A DNA stretch of 64,000 bases from Leptospira brenneri (GTDB lineage Bacteria > Spirochaetota > Leptospiria > Leptospirales > Leptospiraceae). Of the stretch, positions 29,252 through 39,628 are shown one piece after another. Position 1 is the first letter of the stretch. Each line of letters opens with the position of its first letter. The stretch spans positions 62,001-126,000 of the forward strand of contig NZ_NPDQ01000004.1 in the NCBI RefSeq assembly GCF_002812125.1, written 5' to 3'. Under the pieces are notes generated by a model. The model made no database searches. It was given only the letters and a program-made list of their open reading frames with translations, and had not been told where the DNA came from. Made by a program: the position numbers and the translations under genes.

Positions 29252-30517
29252 ATGGCAGACGATCCTACAAACTATGCAAAATCATTAGCCACCAAAGCTA
29301 AGTTAGCGAGTCGGTCCCTAAAGGGCTTAACTACTTTAGAAAAAAACTCGGTTCTAAGACGAGTGGAAGAACTTCTCTTCGCAAACGAAGCTGCTATCAT
29401 TGAAAAAAATCAATTGGATATGAAAAATGGAAAAGAGAAAGGACTCTCTCCTTCCATGATGGACCGACTCCTCCTTGATTCCAAACGAATTAAAGGAATG
29501 GCAAAAAGTATCGAAGAAATTCGGAATCTCCCTGATCCGGTTGGTGAAGTGGTTCGGGGAACAATTTTACCCAATGGACTTGAACTTCTCACCAAACGCG
29601 TGCCAATCGGTGTGGTGATGACAATTTTTGAATCAAGACCCAATGTCATTATTGATATTGCTTCCTTGTCGTTTAAATCGGGCAATGCCTGTATTCTACG
29701 AGGAGGATCGGAAGCCTTTCATTCCAATTCAATTCTCTCTTCTTTATTCCATAAAGCCATTGAAGAAGCAAAACTTCCTGGTGTTTCCAAAGATGTTGTC
29801 ACCTTTGTAGAAAATACAAATCGAGAAGCGATGGTTCCTTTTTTCCAATTAGAAGATCTGATAGATGTGATTGTTCCCCGAGGTGGAGAAGCCCTCATTC
29901 GTTTTGTTTCTGAAAATAGTAAAATCCCTGTTATCAAACACGATAAAGGTGTTACGAATCTCTATTTATCAGACAAAGCAAATCCTGAAATTGTATTTCC
30001 CATTCTTGTAAACTCCAAAGTCCAAAGGCCTGGGGTTTGTAATGCCTTGGAGAATTTATTCATCCATAAAGATTATCCAAATATTACAGGATTACTTTCC
30101 GAATTAGAAACTTCTGGAATTCAAATTTTAGGGGATTCTGCCATTCAAAATCTACTTCCTTCCGCAAAACTAGCGTCAGAGGATGATTTTTATACAGAAT
30201 TTTTGGACACAAGACTGAGTGTTCGCATCGTTTCCTCAGTTTCAGAAGCAATGGAAAATATCCGAAAGTATAGCTCGGGTCATACGGAATGTATTTTATC
30301 TGAAGATGTTTCTGAGATCCAAATCTTCCAAAAGGAATTAGATAGTGCAGCTATTTTTGTAAATTGTTCTACAAGGTTTCATGATGGTGGTGAGTATGGA
30401 CTTGGTGCTGAGGTAGGAATTTCCACCGGGAAACTTCATGTTCGTGGACCCATGGGACTTATCCACCTAACAACTACAACAACCTATGTCACAGGAAGTG
30501 GACAAGTCCGCGGTTAA
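29252..30517 (+). CDS. proA: Gamma-glutamyl phosphate reductase
   Basis: ProA reduces γ-glutamyl phosphate to glutamate-5-semialdehyde with NADPH and works with ProB because the intermediate is labile. The 421-residue aldehyde-dehydrogenase-fold protein contains [25 protein letters not shown], the active-site Cys in [10 protein letters not shown], and [16 protein letters not shown]... precedes the ATG within the proB end. Length and motifs are standard. Confidence 0.96.
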   Translation: MADDPTNYAKSLATKAKLASRSLKGLTTLEKNSVLRRVEELLFANEAAIIEKNQLDMKNGKEKGLSPSMMDRLLLDSKRIKGMAKSIEEIRNLPDPVGEVVRGTILPNGLELLTKRVPIGVVMTIFESRPNVIIDIASLSFKSGNACILRGGSEAFHSNSILSSLFHKAIEEAKLPGVSKDVVTFVENTNREAMVPFFQLEDLIDVIVPRGGEALIRFVSENSKIPVIKHDKGVTNLYLSDKANPEIVFPILVNSKVQRPGVCNALENLFIHKDYPNITGLLSELETSGIQILGDSAIQNLLPSAKLASEDDFYTEFLDTRLSVRIVSSVSEAMENIRKYSSGHTECILSEDVSEIQIFQKELDSAAIFVNCSTRFHDGGEYGLGAEVGISTGKLHVRGPMGLIHLTTTTTYVTGSGQVRG

Positions 30518-30519
30518 AA

Positions 30520-31131
30520 ATGGAAGTTTTGTTTTTTGGAGGAAGTTTCAATCCACCTCATAGAGGACACCGGCATGTGATAGAATCCATAACCAAATCT
30601 TTCCCGCATGCAAAACTTTACATTTGTCCTAATTTTGTCTCTCCATTGAAGGATGCGGGCAAAGATTTTCAGGCAAATGAAATATGGGAACTCTGTTTGG
30701 CTGAATTTGAAGATTTTCTTTCGGAAAATGTTATCCTTTGGGATGAGGAAATCAAACAACCAAACGTTAGTTATACAATTAGTACTCTTGCCGTTTTAAA
30801 AAATTTACACCCCAATTCTGAAATTTCTTTAGTGATCGGAGAAGATAATTTAGAAACTTTTGATCAGTGGAAATCATATTCGGAGATTCTAAAGCTCATT
30901 TTTTCACTGATTGTGGTTCGAAGGGAAACACCTTACCCAAAGGAAATTCCTCTTCCCAAATTTATCCCCAAAGAGAAACTTAAGGTTTTAGAAAATCCAA
31001 TTTTAGCTTTGAGTAGTACAGAAATTCGCCAAATCTCAGAAGTAGATTGGAATCATCACCTTGTTCTTCCTAAAACAAAAGAACTTGCCTTAGAATTCCA
31101 GAAAGGGAAAGAGGACAGCTCTTCCCGATGA
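30520..31131 (+). CDS. nadD: Nicotinate-nucleotide adenylyltransferase
   Basis: NadD adenylates nicotinate mononucleotide in NAD synthesis. The 203-residue protein has the nucleotidyltransferase motif FGGSFNPPHRGH at the N-terminus, VIGEDNLETFDQW in the middle, and the SSTEIR motif near the C-terminus. It begins two bases after proA and overlaps yqeK by four bases, a common nadD-yqeK-rsfS style of arrangement. Confidence 0.95.
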   Translation: MEVLFFGGSFNPPHRGHRHVIESITKSFPHAKLYICPNFVSPLKDAGKDFQANEIWELCLAEFEDFLSENVILWDEEIKQPNVSYTISTLAVLKNLHPNSEISLVIGEDNLETFDQWKSYSEILKLIFSLIVVRRETPYPKEIPLPKFIPKEKLKVLENPILALSSTEIRQISEVDWNHHLVLPKTKELALEFQKGKEDSSSR

Positions 31132-31739
31132 AAGAAACGAAAGGAAAACTTACATCCTTTGAAGATTGGATTTTATTTTTTCTGGAAGAAGTTCCAAAAC
31201 ATGTAACAGAAACCCGTTTCCAACATATTCTACGTGTAGCCGATTATGCAGAATCGCTTGCAATGATTCATGGATATACAAGTCCCAAAAAAGCTTATCT
31301 TGCAGGTCTTTGTCACGACATCACCAAACAGAAAAAAATGGAAATTCATACTGCTTTGTTCTTTGAGTATTCAGTGGATACAAAAGGGATTCCCTCCCAG
31401 GCCTTGCATGCATTTTCAGCTCCCTTATGGCTCGAGAAAGAATATGGATTTACAGATTTTGAAATTGCAAGAGCCATTTCTTCCCATACTTTGGGAAACG
31501 ATTCCCCCTCTCTTTTAGATAAGATTTTGTATGCGGCTGATTTTTTAGGATCAGATTATGCCCATAGGCAACCAGAACTTTCCAATTGGGTTCAGAAAAC
31601 AGAGGAAAATCTGGACTACGGAGTTTTTATGAAAGCCTTCCAAACCATTTCCTTTCTTATGGAAAAAAAGGAAGTCATTCATCCCTATACTTTTTTTACC
31701 TATAACCAATCAGCAAATTTGATTAAGGAAACCAAATAG
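31128..31739 (+). CDS. yqeK: YqeK-like HD-domain nucleotide hydrolase
   Basis: The 203-residue HD-domain protein has HILRVADYAESLA, the HD pair in GLCHDITKQ, a later His in HAFSAPLW, and SHTLGN, LLDKILYAADFL. The characterised B. subtilis YqeK is a symmetrical Ap4A hydrolase. It is encoded between nadD and the LytR-like gene. I infer the same activity, because the motifs and the nadD neighbour match. Confidence 0.88.
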   Translation: MKETKGKLTSFEDWILFFLEEVPKHVTETRFQHILRVADYAESLAMIHGYTSPKKAYLAGLCHDITKQKKMEIHTALFFEYSVDTKGIPSQALHAFSAPLWLEKEYGFTDFEIARAISSHTLGNDSPSLLDKILYAADFLGSDYAHRQPELSNWVQKTEENLDYGVFMKAFQTISFLMEKKEVIHPYTFFTYNQSANLIKETK

Positions 31740-32897
31740 ATGTTACGTGAAGCTCCTAAAAAACAACCAATCCCTGCAAAAACTCTTTTGATTGCGGCTG
31801 GTTCCTTTTTTCTCATTGCCCTATTATTTTTAGTCTTTCGTTCCAAAGGTGGTTTTTCGTTGGACCAAAAATTTTCGCAAAGTAAGAGGTTACCCATTCT
31901 CTTTTCTGTTCTGGATGAAAAAGACGAATACCTATTTTCTCTATATGTCGAATTTTATCCCAATGAAAAAAAGGCTGCTCTTTTCTTTGTAAATCCCAAA
32001 ACCAGTTTCGACGATGGAGAAAAATCCCTCAAAGAAAAAGGAAGTTCTGCTCCTTCTTATGTAGAATCTGTTTTGGAAGATACTTTAGATTCTAGTATCC
32101 CTTTTAAAATTGTTTGGACCAAAAAACAGTTTCAAAATTGGATCAATTTACTCGGTGGACTGAATTTATTTTTTGAACCAAGATCCCTTCACATAACAAA
32201 AAACTACGAAAGATCTAAACAAACTTATATTTTGGATGGAGAAGATACTTTTGATTGGATGAGTTCATTGAACGATGAATCAATGATTTCTTATATCCGT
32301 AGGCTCGAAATTCAAGAAACAGTATTTTTAACTGTTTTAGAATCCATCCATGAAAAACGAGATTTACTGAGTAAACAAAGAGTGGCTTACCTCCACACGC
32401 AAATGACCACCAACCTTTCGATTAAGGAATGGGAAACCCTCATTGATTTTTTGAAAAAAGAAAAAATCCATTTTGGTGTTTCTGAGGTTCCAGGGGAACC
32501 AGTGGGGCGTCTCAAGTTAAAAGATGAAGTTTTAAAAGCAAACCAGGAAACGGTAAAAGTAGCCTTTCATAAATTTTCAAGTGAACTTAGGTCTCTTTCT
32601 TTTAGTGAGGGGGAACGCGCTCGGATAGAAGTCCTAAATGGAACTCCTAAAAATGGGCTTGCCAGATACGGGAAGGTACTTCTTAATGATAAGGGTCTGA
32701 AAGTTCTCTCCGTTGACAATGCCTGGGATTCTAGTTTTAAATCCAGTATCATCCTCAATCGCTCTGGAAATACACAGTACACGGATATCATCTCTGATAC
32801 CTTCCAAGGTAGAAGAGTTTACTTTGCTCTTCGGAAAGATCTGGGTCTGGATGCTACAGTGATACTAGGGGAAGATTTTCAAAACTCTAAGGATTAA
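31740..32897 (+). CDS. LytR/LCP-like membrane protein with LytR_C domain and a degenerate LCP domain
   Basis: The 385-residue protein has one N-terminal membrane segment (about 18-36), an extracytoplasmic region (about 50-245) that follows the LCP pattern (INLLGGLNLF and LDGEDTFDW), and a C-terminal LytR_C domain (about 293-375, VLNGTPKNGLA). The catalytic residues of LCP phosphotransferases (the Arg-Asp of SIPRD and the later Arg pair) are not visible; the matching region reads FVNPKT. LCP enzymes transfer glycopolymers to peptidoglycan; here I infer a non-enzymatic or altered role. It starts directly after yqeK and ends one base before rsfS. Confidence 0.75.
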   Translation: MLREAPKKQPIPAKTLLIAAGSFFLIALLFLVFRSKGGFSLDQKFSQSKRLPILFSVLDEKDEYLFSLYVEFYPNEKKAALFFVNPKTSFDDGEKSLKEKGSSAPSYVESVLEDTLDSSIPFKIVWTKKQFQNWINLLGGLNLFFEPRSLHITKNYERSKQTYILDGEDTFDWMSSLNDESMISYIRRLEIQETVFLTVLESIHEKRDLLSKQRVAYLHTQMTTNLSIKEWETLIDFLKKEKIHFGVSEVPGEPVGRLKLKDEVLKANQETVKVAFHKFSSELRSLSFSEGERARIEVLNGTPKNGLARYGKVLLNDKGLKVLSVDNAWDSSFKSSIILNRSGNTQYTDIISDTFQGRRVYFALRKDLGLDATVILGEDFQNSKD

Positions 32898-32898
32898 A

Positions 32899-33264
32899 AT
32901 GCCGAATATCAGTGCCGAGACAATAGAACATCTCAAAAAAATTAAACAGACGTTAATTGATAAAAAATGTGAAAACATCCAATTTTTGGATTTAAAAGAC
33001 GTCCATAGTTATCTATCCTTATTTGTAATTGCGACTGTCAAAACGGAGACACAAGGAAGGTCTTGTGCCAAAGATATTGATAAGTATATGAAACCTCTAA
33101 AGTTAGCCGTGAAACGACAAAACCTGACAGATCTTCCTAAAGATGCAACCGGTTGGATCCTTCTCGACTATGGTGAAATTTGTGTACATATCATGACAGA
33201 CGAAATGAGGACTTATTATTCCTTAGATCGTCTTTGGGGTGATGCAACACCTATTTCTGTATAA
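32899..33264 (+). CDS. rsfS: Ribosomal silencing factor RsfS
   Basis: RsfS binds L14 on the 50S subunit and blocks subunit joining when nutrients are short. The 121-residue protein contains the family features: a central [12 protein letters not shown] segment, [18 protein letters not shown] and [16 protein letters not shown] before the ATG gives little of a ribosome site, so translation is probably coupled to the preceding gene. The last 14 bases overlap the convergent DUF255 gene. Confidence 0.94.
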   Translation: MPNISAETIEHLKKIKQTLIDKKCENIQFLDLKDVHSYLSLFVIATVKTETQGRSCAKDIDKYMKPLKLAVKRQNLTDLPKDATGWILLDYGEICVHIMTDEMRTYYSLDRLWGDATPISV

Positions 33265-35320
33265 GAACGAGTGCTTCTTCCCAGTTCTCCTTTGGTAATT
33301 CACAAGTAAAGTTACGACATACATAAAACTTCATTCCAGAACCAGCGTCCCTTCCCATCAGAAGTTCTAGTTCTGGAGCGAGGACCTTCGCTTTTGTTTC
33401 CTCCAAAACAAGCCAAACTAGATTAGGATCTTTTAAACTGGATAACTCATTTTTAATCTTTTGGATTTCCTCAGGATTCTGATTTTTATAGACAACAAGA
33501 ACCTCTTTGGATGGGTATTGGAATTTTTGGAAGGCAGAGAGCATCGAAGGATAACTGAGTGAATTCTGAGTTAGTTCAGGTAAAAAATAAGAGAAAATGG
33601 AATTTGCTTTTTTTTCCAAATCTATTTTTTGATAACCTAAGGAATGTAAAAAGTAAAACAAATGTAAGATGGTTGAATTTCCAGAAGGTTCCACTCCATC
33701 ATAACCTTCAATCGTTCGAACGATTAAATCTTCATTTCCATGAAAAGATTCATAAAATGGTCCCGCTTTCGAGTCGAAATGAGAAAATAAATATTCTAAA
33801 GATCGTTTTCCTTTAGAATAAACATCTAAATCCTCATCCAATTGGAAAAGTTTCATCGAAACCCAAATAAATTCTGAATAATCGGAAAGTGTTCCAAAAT
33901 ATTTGGCTTCTCCTTCGCGGTAACGTCGAAGGATCGATCCATCTTCCCCTACTAGTTGTTTTGTGATAAACTGATAAACATTTTTTGCATCGGAGAGATA
34001 ATCTGAAATTCCGGAAACCTCATAAGCAGAAAGCAAAGCTCGGATCCAAAGGCAGTTCCAAGAAGTCAAAACTTTATCATCACGAAGTGGTCGAATCCTT
34101 GTTTCACGAACTGCCAATAATTTTTCTTTGGCAGTTTCTAATTGCCCGAGAAACTCTGGTTTGAAGTCGATTCCATCCACATAAGGATTTTTCCCCTTCC
34201 AGTAAACATTGAGGATGTTCTGGTGTTCAAAATTTCCTTCTTCGGTGACATTCCAAAATCCTTGGATTTCCTCTTCAGGAACCACTCCTTTGAATTCAGA
34301 ATGTTTCCAGAGATAGAATTTTCCCTCTTCACCTTCCGAATCGGCATCTTCGGCACTGGCGATCCCTCCTCGTTCGAGACTCATATCCCGACGGATATAA
34401 TTTACAATTTCGCGGATTACTTCTAAAAAGAAAGGGTTACCGGTTGCTCTGTATAAAAGAGAAAGTGACTCCACATATAAGGAATTATCATATAACATCT
34501 TTTCGAAGTGTGGTACAAGCCACTCATGGTCTGTTGCATAACGGCAAATTCCTCCTCCCACTTGGTCATAAATTCCACCAAATTTCATGGCATAAGCCGT
34601 GTTAAAAGCCATCTCGAGAGCTCTAGGGTCTTTTTTTAATAAGTAGAACTCCGTAAGAAAACTCATCGCCATACTCGGTGGAAATTTATTCACTGAATTG
34701 GTTTTAAATCCAAAAAAATCTTTATCGTACACTTGAAGGTACCTTTCAAAATTTTTATCGATGATTTCGGTGGCAGGAAGTTTTCCCTCGTTCGGCCTTG
34801 TTTCATTGTCACGTAAATACTGTGTCAAATCCGAAGCAGCCGTGATGAGTTCCTCACGTTGGTTCTTCCAAGCTTCTGAAACCAAACGCAAAACCTCTTT
34901 GAAACTGCGTTTTCCGTAGCGGTTTTCGGGAGGAAAATAAGTTCCTCCAAGGATGGGTTCCTTCTCGGGAGTGAGAAACATATTGAGGGGCCAACCACCT
35001 TGAGTTCCCATCGCGTGCAGTGCGTCCATGTAAATTTTATCTATGTCTGGACGTTCTTCCCTGTCTAACTTGATGCATACGAAATCACGGTTTAAGACTT
35101 CTGCTGTAGAATCATCTTCAAATGATTCCCGTTCCATCACATGGCACCAGTGACAGGTCGAATATCCAATGGAAAGAAAGATGATTTTATCTTCTTTTTT
35201 AGCCTTCTCGAAGGCTTCGGTTCCCCAGGGAAACCAATCTACGGGATTGTGTGCATGCTGTAACAGATAAGGACTTTTTTCATGAACCAAACGATTCGGT
35301 TTTTTCGACAGATTTGCCAC
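33251..35320 (-). CDS. DUF255 thioredoxin-domain protein (YyaL/SPATA20 family)
   Basis: The 689-residue protein begins with the family signature [18 protein letters not shown] and DWFPWG, followed by a thioredoxin-like domain with CHWC (about residues 57-60), [11 protein letters not shown] and [12 protein letters not shown]. The rest is an (α/α)6 barrel like that of N-acylglucosamine epimerases and mannosyl enzymes. The biochemical function of the family is not known to me. It is divergent from the TolC-like gene and convergent with rsfS. Confidence 0.88.
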   Translation of the reverse strand: MANLSKKPNRLVHEKSPYLLQHAHNPVDWFPWGTEAFEKAKKEDKIIFLSIGYSTCHWCHVMERESFEDDSTAEVLNRDFVCIKLDREERPDIDKIYMDALHAMGTQGGWPLNMFLTPEKEPILGGTYFPPENRYGKRSFKEVLRLVSEAWKNQREELITAASDLTQYLRDNETRPNEGKLPATEIIDKNFERYLQVYDKDFFGFKTNSVNKFPPSMAMSFLTEFYLLKKDPRALEMAFNTAYAMKFGGIYDQVGGGICRYATDHEWLVPHFEKMLYDNSLYVESLSLLYRATGNPFFLEVIREIVNYIRRDMSLERGGIASAEDADSEGEEGKFYLWKHSEFKGVVPEEEIQGFWNVTEEGNFEHQNILNVYWKGKNPYVDGIDFKPEFLGQLETAKEKLLAVRETRIRPLRDDKVLTSWNCLWIRALLSAYEVSGISDYLSDAKNVYQFITKQLVGEDGSILRRYREGEAKYFGTLSDYSEFIWVSMKLFQLDEDLDVYSKGKRSLEYLFSHFDSKAGPFYESFHGNEDLIVRTIEGYDGVEPSGNSTILHLFYFLHSLGYQKIDLEKKANSIFSYFLPELTQNSLSYPSMLSAFQKFQYPSKEVLVVYKNQNPEEIQKIKNELSSLKDPNLVWLVLEETKAKVLAPELELLMGRDAGSGMKFYVCRNFTCELPKENWEEALVLIQK

Positions 35321-35429
35321 AATGTTCTCCCAGAAACCAAGGTTTCTTCTCGTAGCTTTTTACATTTTGGGTTGCTTGACAACATTGATTTTTTCATCTT
35401 GTCTCTGTAAGGGGTTTAAGAAGTTTCCA

Positions 35430-37121
35430 TTGAACAGTCACAATATTTCTTCCCCGTATTTTTTTATCAGTCCTCGAAAGTTGACCAGCTGGTTAATATC
35501 TTTGAGTCTACTTAGTTTCCCCATTTTTGCGGAATCTGATTTTGAAGAGGACGTAAAACGGATGCAACTTTCCCAATGGGAAAATGGCAATACCATTCCA
35601 GATTTGCTCCAGGCTGGAAATGGTCCGAAAAAACTACGACTCACCATTTCACAAGCCATTGAGCAAGTCATTGAAAACAATACCATTGTTCAAAATGCAA
35701 AACTGGAGATTGTCAAAGCGGACAGTCCCGAATGGAAAAACGAATCCAAATATACTTGGAAAGCCTTGGCCAGTGTCCAGTCCTACAAACAGTTTTTTCC
35801 AGAAAACAGGAACAACATCTTTGCCGGAACAATTCGTTCCCAAGATAAAATCTCTGCTGGAATTGAAAAACAGTTCAAAACGGGAACTTATTTCAAAACA
35901 GAAATCAGTTCGGTTCGTTATGACGTAAACGCTTTCGAAGACCCTGCATCCCAGGCTGGATTTGGAAGTTTACTGGCAGCTCCTCCGATGTATACCGGTG
36001 CGCTTTCTGCTACCTTGTCCCAAGAATTACTCAAATACGGTTTTGGTAAAAACGAAGAAGATAAAGAAAAACTTTTAAAGAACCAAACTTTACTCGTTCG
36101 CGAAAACTATATTAATATCCTAACTCAACTTGTGGTGAAAATTCTTGTCGACTACTGGTCTCTCAGTATTGTCGATTCACGAATTGCTACTTATGAAAAA
36201 GTTTCGAAAAACACAGAAGAAATCCGCCGTCTAACTTTACGTAAAACTTCGCTGGGACTATCCGAAGGATTTGAAGTCAACCAGTGGAACCAAGCTTATT
36301 TAAGAACTCAATCTCTTCTTGAAAAAGCAAAAGTAGATCGGATAGAAGCAGAAAGGAATTTGGTGCGAATTCTGAATGTGGATACTGGCTCATCCATTGA
36401 GGGAGTTACTGATCTCAGTGAAACTTTACCTACAGAGATCAATCTTAAAGCAGACAAAGAGTATGCACTTTCCAGAAGAACAGATTACCTGATCTTAAAA
36501 CGGGAAAGAGAAATTGCAAAACTTGCTTTGAATACAGCACTTGCGGAAGATGATCCTTCATTACTTGCTACCTTTTCTTATAGTACAATTGGTCAAAACT
36601 TCATTTCACCACAGGACAATTTTATTGCTCGTCAAAGAGGAATTACTTCTTTCAATCACCCACAAATCCTAGCGGAATTGAAAATGTCTTATCCTCTTTG
36701 GGATTTAGGAATCAAAGCGGGAATCCGTGATGCGGAAACCAATCTAAAAGCAAACGAATTAAAAATCCAAGACTTGGAACAAGAAATCACTCAGGAAATT
36801 GACAATCGTTACGAAGCATTAATTTCAAGCCATGCTCTCCTAAAAGATTTGATGAAAACAAAAAAGGAAACGGAAGTTTTTTACAATGGCCTTATGGAAC
36901 GATTTCGCCAAGGTCGTTATACTGCCGTTAACGTAAAAAATGCTCTTGATAGTTTGGCAAATGCGGAACTTGGGGTGACTCAAGCTAAAATCAATTTTAA
37001 TATTAATTTAGTTCGTTATGAGTTGGCAAAGAATTCTCTTTTCGAAAAATATGGACTCGATCTCTATTCCATTTTGGATGAAGTCGAAAAGAGAGCCAAG
37101 TTAGAATCTGACAAGTTATGA
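35430..37121 (+). CDS. TolC-family outer-membrane efflux protein
   Basis: The protein has a signal peptide (ending PIFAES), then two related halves of long α-helical segments, the layout of TolC-like outer-membrane channel proteins. Heptad-rich helices ([19 protein letters not shown]) and a [22 protein letters not shown] segment near the end support this. I place the start at a TTG at 35430 (563 aa) because this leaves a 109-base gap for divergent promoters. An in-frame ATG at 35322 would put the start one base from the divergent DUF255 gene. No RND pump or membrane-fusion gene is beside it, so its pump partner lies elsewhere. Confidence 0.8.
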   Translation: MNSHNISSPYFFISPRKLTSWLISLSLLSFPIFAESDFEEDVKRMQLSQWENGNTIPDLLQAGNGPKKLRLTISQAIEQVIENNTIVQNAKLEIVKADSPEWKNESKYTWKALASVQSYKQFFPENRNNIFAGTIRSQDKISAGIEKQFKTGTYFKTEISSVRYDVNAFEDPASQAGFGSLLAAPPMYTGALSATLSQELLKYGFGKNEEDKEKLLKNQTLLVRENYINILTQLVVKILVDYWSLSIVDSRIATYEKVSKNTEEIRRLTLRKTSLGLSEGFEVNQWNQAYLRTQSLLEKAKVDRIEAERNLVRILNVDTGSSIEGVTDLSETLPTEINLKADKEYALSRRTDYLILKREREIAKLALNTALAEDDPSLLATFSYSTIGQNFISPQDNFIARQRGITSFNHPQILAELKMSYPLWDLGIKAGIRDAETNLKANELKIQDLEQEITQEIDNRYEALISSHALLKDLMKTKKETEVFYNGLMERFRQGRYTAVNVKNALDSLANAELGVTQAKINFNINLVRYELAKNSLFEKYGLDLYSILDEVEKRAKLESDKL

Positions 37122-38293
37122 ATCTAGTTCCAACAACCAGAAAAGAGGAAATGGTTCGGTACAGACGAACCTTCCATCAGTTCCCGGAACTCAAATATGA
37201 GGAAAGGGAAACTGCCTCTTTTGTTAAAGCCCATTTGGAATCCTTGGGTTTTCAGGTAGAATCTGGGATTGCAGAAACAGGACTTGTTGCTCTTTTTGAT
37301 TCGGGTCTTCCCGGAAAAACTGTCCTTATCAGAGCTGATATGGATGCCCTCCCCATCCATGAAGAAAATACACACGAATACAAAAGTAAAACTCCCGGCA
37401 AGATGCATGCCTGTGGGCATGATGGGCATACTAGCATTCTTATGGCTCTTTCTTCGGAACTAAAAACTTCCTTTTCAGAATTTGTCCCCAAAGGACGGGT
37501 TCTACTCTGTTTCCAACCGGCAGAAGAAGGTGGTTCCGGTGCTGACAGAATGATTGCTTCAGGGATTTTGGAAAGATACCAAGTTGATTCTGTTTTTGCC
37601 CTCCATGTCTGGAACCATATTGATCTAGGCAAAGTGGGAGTTGTGAACGGAACCATGATGGCCTCCGTAGATGAATTTAAAATCACGGTAAGAGGAACCT
37701 CCGGTCATGGAGCCATTCCCCAACATACAGTAGATCCAATCGTTGTCGGTTCTCATTTAGTCACAGCTTTACAAACCCTTGTTTCCCGTAATGTAGACCC
37801 GCTGGAACCTTGTGTGGTGACTGTCGGGTCTTTTCATTCCGGAAATGCTTTCAATGTCATTCCAGAAACGGCAACCCTTCATGGCACGGTAAGAACCTAT
37901 TCCAAATCGGTTTACGAAATGATTCCCAAACGAATGGAAACTTTGGTAAACCAAGTGGCAGGCGGGTTTGGAGCCAAAGTAGACTTCGAATACAACCGCA
38001 TTGACAAACCCACGATCAACAACCCTGCCATGGCTGATATCGTCAGAACAGCAGCAAAAACGGTTCTCGGCGAAAATTGTCTGACAGACGAAAACACAAG
38101 GACCATGGGCGGGGAAGATTTTTCTGCCTTTTTAATGGAAAGGCCAGGTTGTTATTTTTTCATCGGTTCTAGAAACGAGGCCAAAGGATTTGTCCATTCA
38201 CACCATAGTTCTTTTTTTGATTTCGACGAAGATGCCCTCCCCATTGGCCTTGCCGTCATGAAAGAAGTCATCAGAACCTACCTTTTAAATTAA
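37118..38293 (+). CDS. M20-family amidohydrolase (N-acyl amino acid or hippurate hydrolase-like)
   Basis: The 391-residue protein has the M20D metallopeptidase pattern: [10 protein letters not shown] at the N-terminus, ADMDALP, the metal motif HACGHDGH (about 99-106), PAEEGGSGA with the catalytic Glu pair, and a final [10 protein letters not shown] dimerisation domain is inserted in the middle (about 180-300). Members hydrolyse N-acyl amino acids, hippurate, indole-amino acids or N-acetyl-diaminopimelate; the substrate cannot be told. Its ATG overlaps the TolC-like stop by four bases, suggesting co-expression. Confidence 0.88.
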   Translation: MNLVPTTRKEEMVRYRRTFHQFPELKYEERETASFVKAHLESLGFQVESGIAETGLVALFDSGLPGKTVLIRADMDALPIHEENTHEYKSKTPGKMHACGHDGHTSILMALSSELKTSFSEFVPKGRVLLCFQPAEEGGSGADRMIASGILERYQVDSVFALHVWNHIDLGKVGVVNGTMMASVDEFKITVRGTSGHGAIPQHTVDPIVVGSHLVTALQTLVSRNVDPLEPCVVTVGSFHSGNAFNVIPETATLHGTVRTYSKSVYEMIPKRMETLVNQVAGGFGAKVDFEYNRIDKPTINNPAMADIVRTAAKTVLGENCLTDENTRTMGGEDFSAFLMERPGCYFFIGSRNEAKGFVHSHHSSFFDFDEDALPIGLAVMKEVIRTYLLN

Positions 38294-38314
38294 AAATTAA
38301 AAAATATATCTTGC

Positions 38315-38325
38315 CTGATTCTCAG
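38315..38325. promoter_or_regulatory. CTGA-N3-TCAG motif, possible Fur-family half operator (copy 2 of 3)
   Basis: CTGATTCTCAG lies about 45 bases upstream of the enoyl-CoA isomerase-like gene, overlapping a weak -35 (TTGCCT, 38311). The reverse strand reads CTGAGAATCAG. The same 11 bases occur at 52034 and a one-base variant at 21281. Confidence 0.3.
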
Positions 38326-38337
38326 CCCAACCTATTG

Positions 38338-38351
38338 GTTAGATATCTAAC
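38338..38351. promoter_or_regulatory. Perfect 14-bp palindrome, candidate MarR-type operator
   Basis: GTTAGATATCTAAC is a perfect palindrome 18 bases upstream of the isomerase-like ATG, placed where a bound repressor would block transcription. A MarR-family gene lies immediately beyond the isomerase gene on the other strand. A related sequence (ATTGG-N2-AGATA) is found upstream of the thiolase-like gene. Confidence 0.45.
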
Positions 38352-38368
38352 TAATTTTGAGGATTTAT

Positions 38369-39127
38369 ATGATTTCTTTCGAACAAATAGACGGGATCGG
38401 TTTTATCCGATTGGGGATCAACGACAAGAACAGTTTTTCTAGTGAATCGTTTTTGGAATTAAAAAAGGCGATCCAAGCCGCTAAGGAATCAAATTCCAAA
38501 GCCATTGTTTTAAAAAGTGATTCACCTGGCACTTTTTCGCTAGGACTTGACTTAGCGACTGTTTGTAAGATGGATATGTCAAAGGACCTTGTTCCCTTTT
38601 TGAATCTATTCTTTGAAAATTTAAAAGAACTGTATACAATCCCCGTTCCTACGATTGCAGAAATTTCTGGTCACGCTCTTGGGTATGGGGCTATGCTTGC
38701 TCTTGTCTGTGATTACCGCTATGTAACTGAGGATATTCGATTTGGATTACCTGAAGTCAAAATTGGAATTCAAGTTCCTTCTTTTATTTTTGCCCTCCTG
38801 GGAGAAGCGATTGGATACGATGCTGCAAAACGCCATGTCCTTCTTGGTGATGCATTTAAAGCCAAAGAAATGCCAAATTTGTTTGAAGAAATTGGTAATA
38901 CAGAAGAAGAGATGAAGAAAAAATCTAAATCACTCCAAACAAAACTTAAAAAAAATTCTTTGTCGGCGATGAAAGATACGAAATCAGGAATTCTAAACGT
39001 TCAAAAAAACATTTTGTCACTGATCGAATCAGATATTAATCTCACAGTTGTAAGTATCCAATCGAAAGACGCACAGGAAGGAATCACAGCTTCTGTAGAA
39101 GTAAGAAGACCTGTTTTTACTTCTTAA
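38369..39127 (+). CDS. Enoyl-CoA hydratase/isomerase-family protein, isomerase-like
   Basis: The 252-residue crotonase-fold protein has the oxyanion-hole segments FSLGLDL and GHALGYGA and the PEVKIGI loop with the second catalytic Glu. The first catalytic Glu of enoyl-CoA hydratases is replaced (GYGAMLALVCD has Met), leaving a single Glu, as in Δ3,Δ2-enoyl-CoA isomerases. I therefore favour isomerase over hydratase activity. The ATG at 38369 has GAGGA five bases upstream; an earlier TTG at 38357 lies too close to the ribosome site. It is convergent with the MarR gene. Confidence 0.82.
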   Translation: MISFEQIDGIGFIRLGINDKNSFSSESFLELKKAIQAAKESNSKAIVLKSDSPGTFSLGLDLATVCKMDMSKDLVPFLNLFFENLKELYTIPVPTIAEISGHALGYGAMLALVCDYRYVTEDIRFGLPEVKIGIQVPSFIFALLGEAIGYDAAKRHVLLGDAFKAKEMPNLFEEIGNTEEEMKKKSKSLQTKLKKNSLSAMKDTKSGILNVQKNILSLIESDINLTVVSIQSKDAQEGITASVEVRRPVFTS

Positions 39128-39141
39128 GAAAAAATTCTAGA

Positions 39142-39597
39142 TTAGTTTTCTTTTTTCCGGATGTGTTTATAAATTTGATCGAGGATAGGATACAAAATGT
39201 CCTCGTTTTCTTTTGAGATCCCCCAAGTTTGCAACGAAAGAAGTTTTGCTGAAATCGTAACAATCTTCTTTCGTATTTTTTTCCCATCTTTTGATAATAA
39301 CAAAGCCCACTCCCTTCCGTCACTTGGCGAAGGATTTCTTTCCACGAGTCCTTCTTTGACCAATCGGTTCACAAGGACAGTGCAAGTGGGTTTTGTTTTT
39401 TCAATGGTTTTCGCCACTTGAGTCATATTGATAGGAACAGTGCTACGAAGTAAAAAAGTCAAAATTTCAAAATGAGAGGTTGTGAGACCGGGGTATCCTA
39501 ACTTTTCCATTTCAACTCGAACAATTTCTGCAATTTCAGAACTGATGCGATCAAAATAACGAACCGATCGGAAACGTTTGGGAAGTTCTCTAGACAT
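39142..39597 (-). CDS. MarR-family transcriptional regulator
   Basis: The 151-residue protein has the MarR winged helix-turn-helix: helix-turn-helix around MTQVAKTIEKTKPTCTVLV, then the wing with RLVKEGLVERNPSPSDGR, and dimerising helices at each end. MarR proteins usually bind palindromes near their own or neighbouring genes and respond to aromatic or acyl ligands. The gene follows pepP by 31 bases, so it may be the last gene of the thiolase-GT9-pepP transcript, and it converges on the isomerase-like gene whose promoter carries a palindrome. Confidence 0.9.
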   Translation of the reverse strand: MSRELPKRFRSVRYFDRISSEIAEIVRVEMEKLGYPGLTTSHFEILTFLLRSTVPINMTQVAKTIEKTKPTCTVLVNRLVKEGLVERNPSPSDGREWALLLSKDGKKIRKKIVTISAKLLSLQTWGISKENEDILYPILDQIYKHIRKKEN

Positions 39598-39628
39598 AAA
39601 TTACGGGTAAATTCAAACTAAAAGGAGA

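Noticed and set aside
35376..35404. TTGACA with a possible -10 before the TolC-like gene
   Set aside because: The -35 is perfect but the matching -10 (TTGTCT) is poor; not listed as a promoter.
35322..35429. N-terminal extension of the TolC-like protein from ATG 35322
   Set aside because: Would leave one base between divergent genes and add a second hydrophobic segment before a normal signal peptide; kept only as an alternative.
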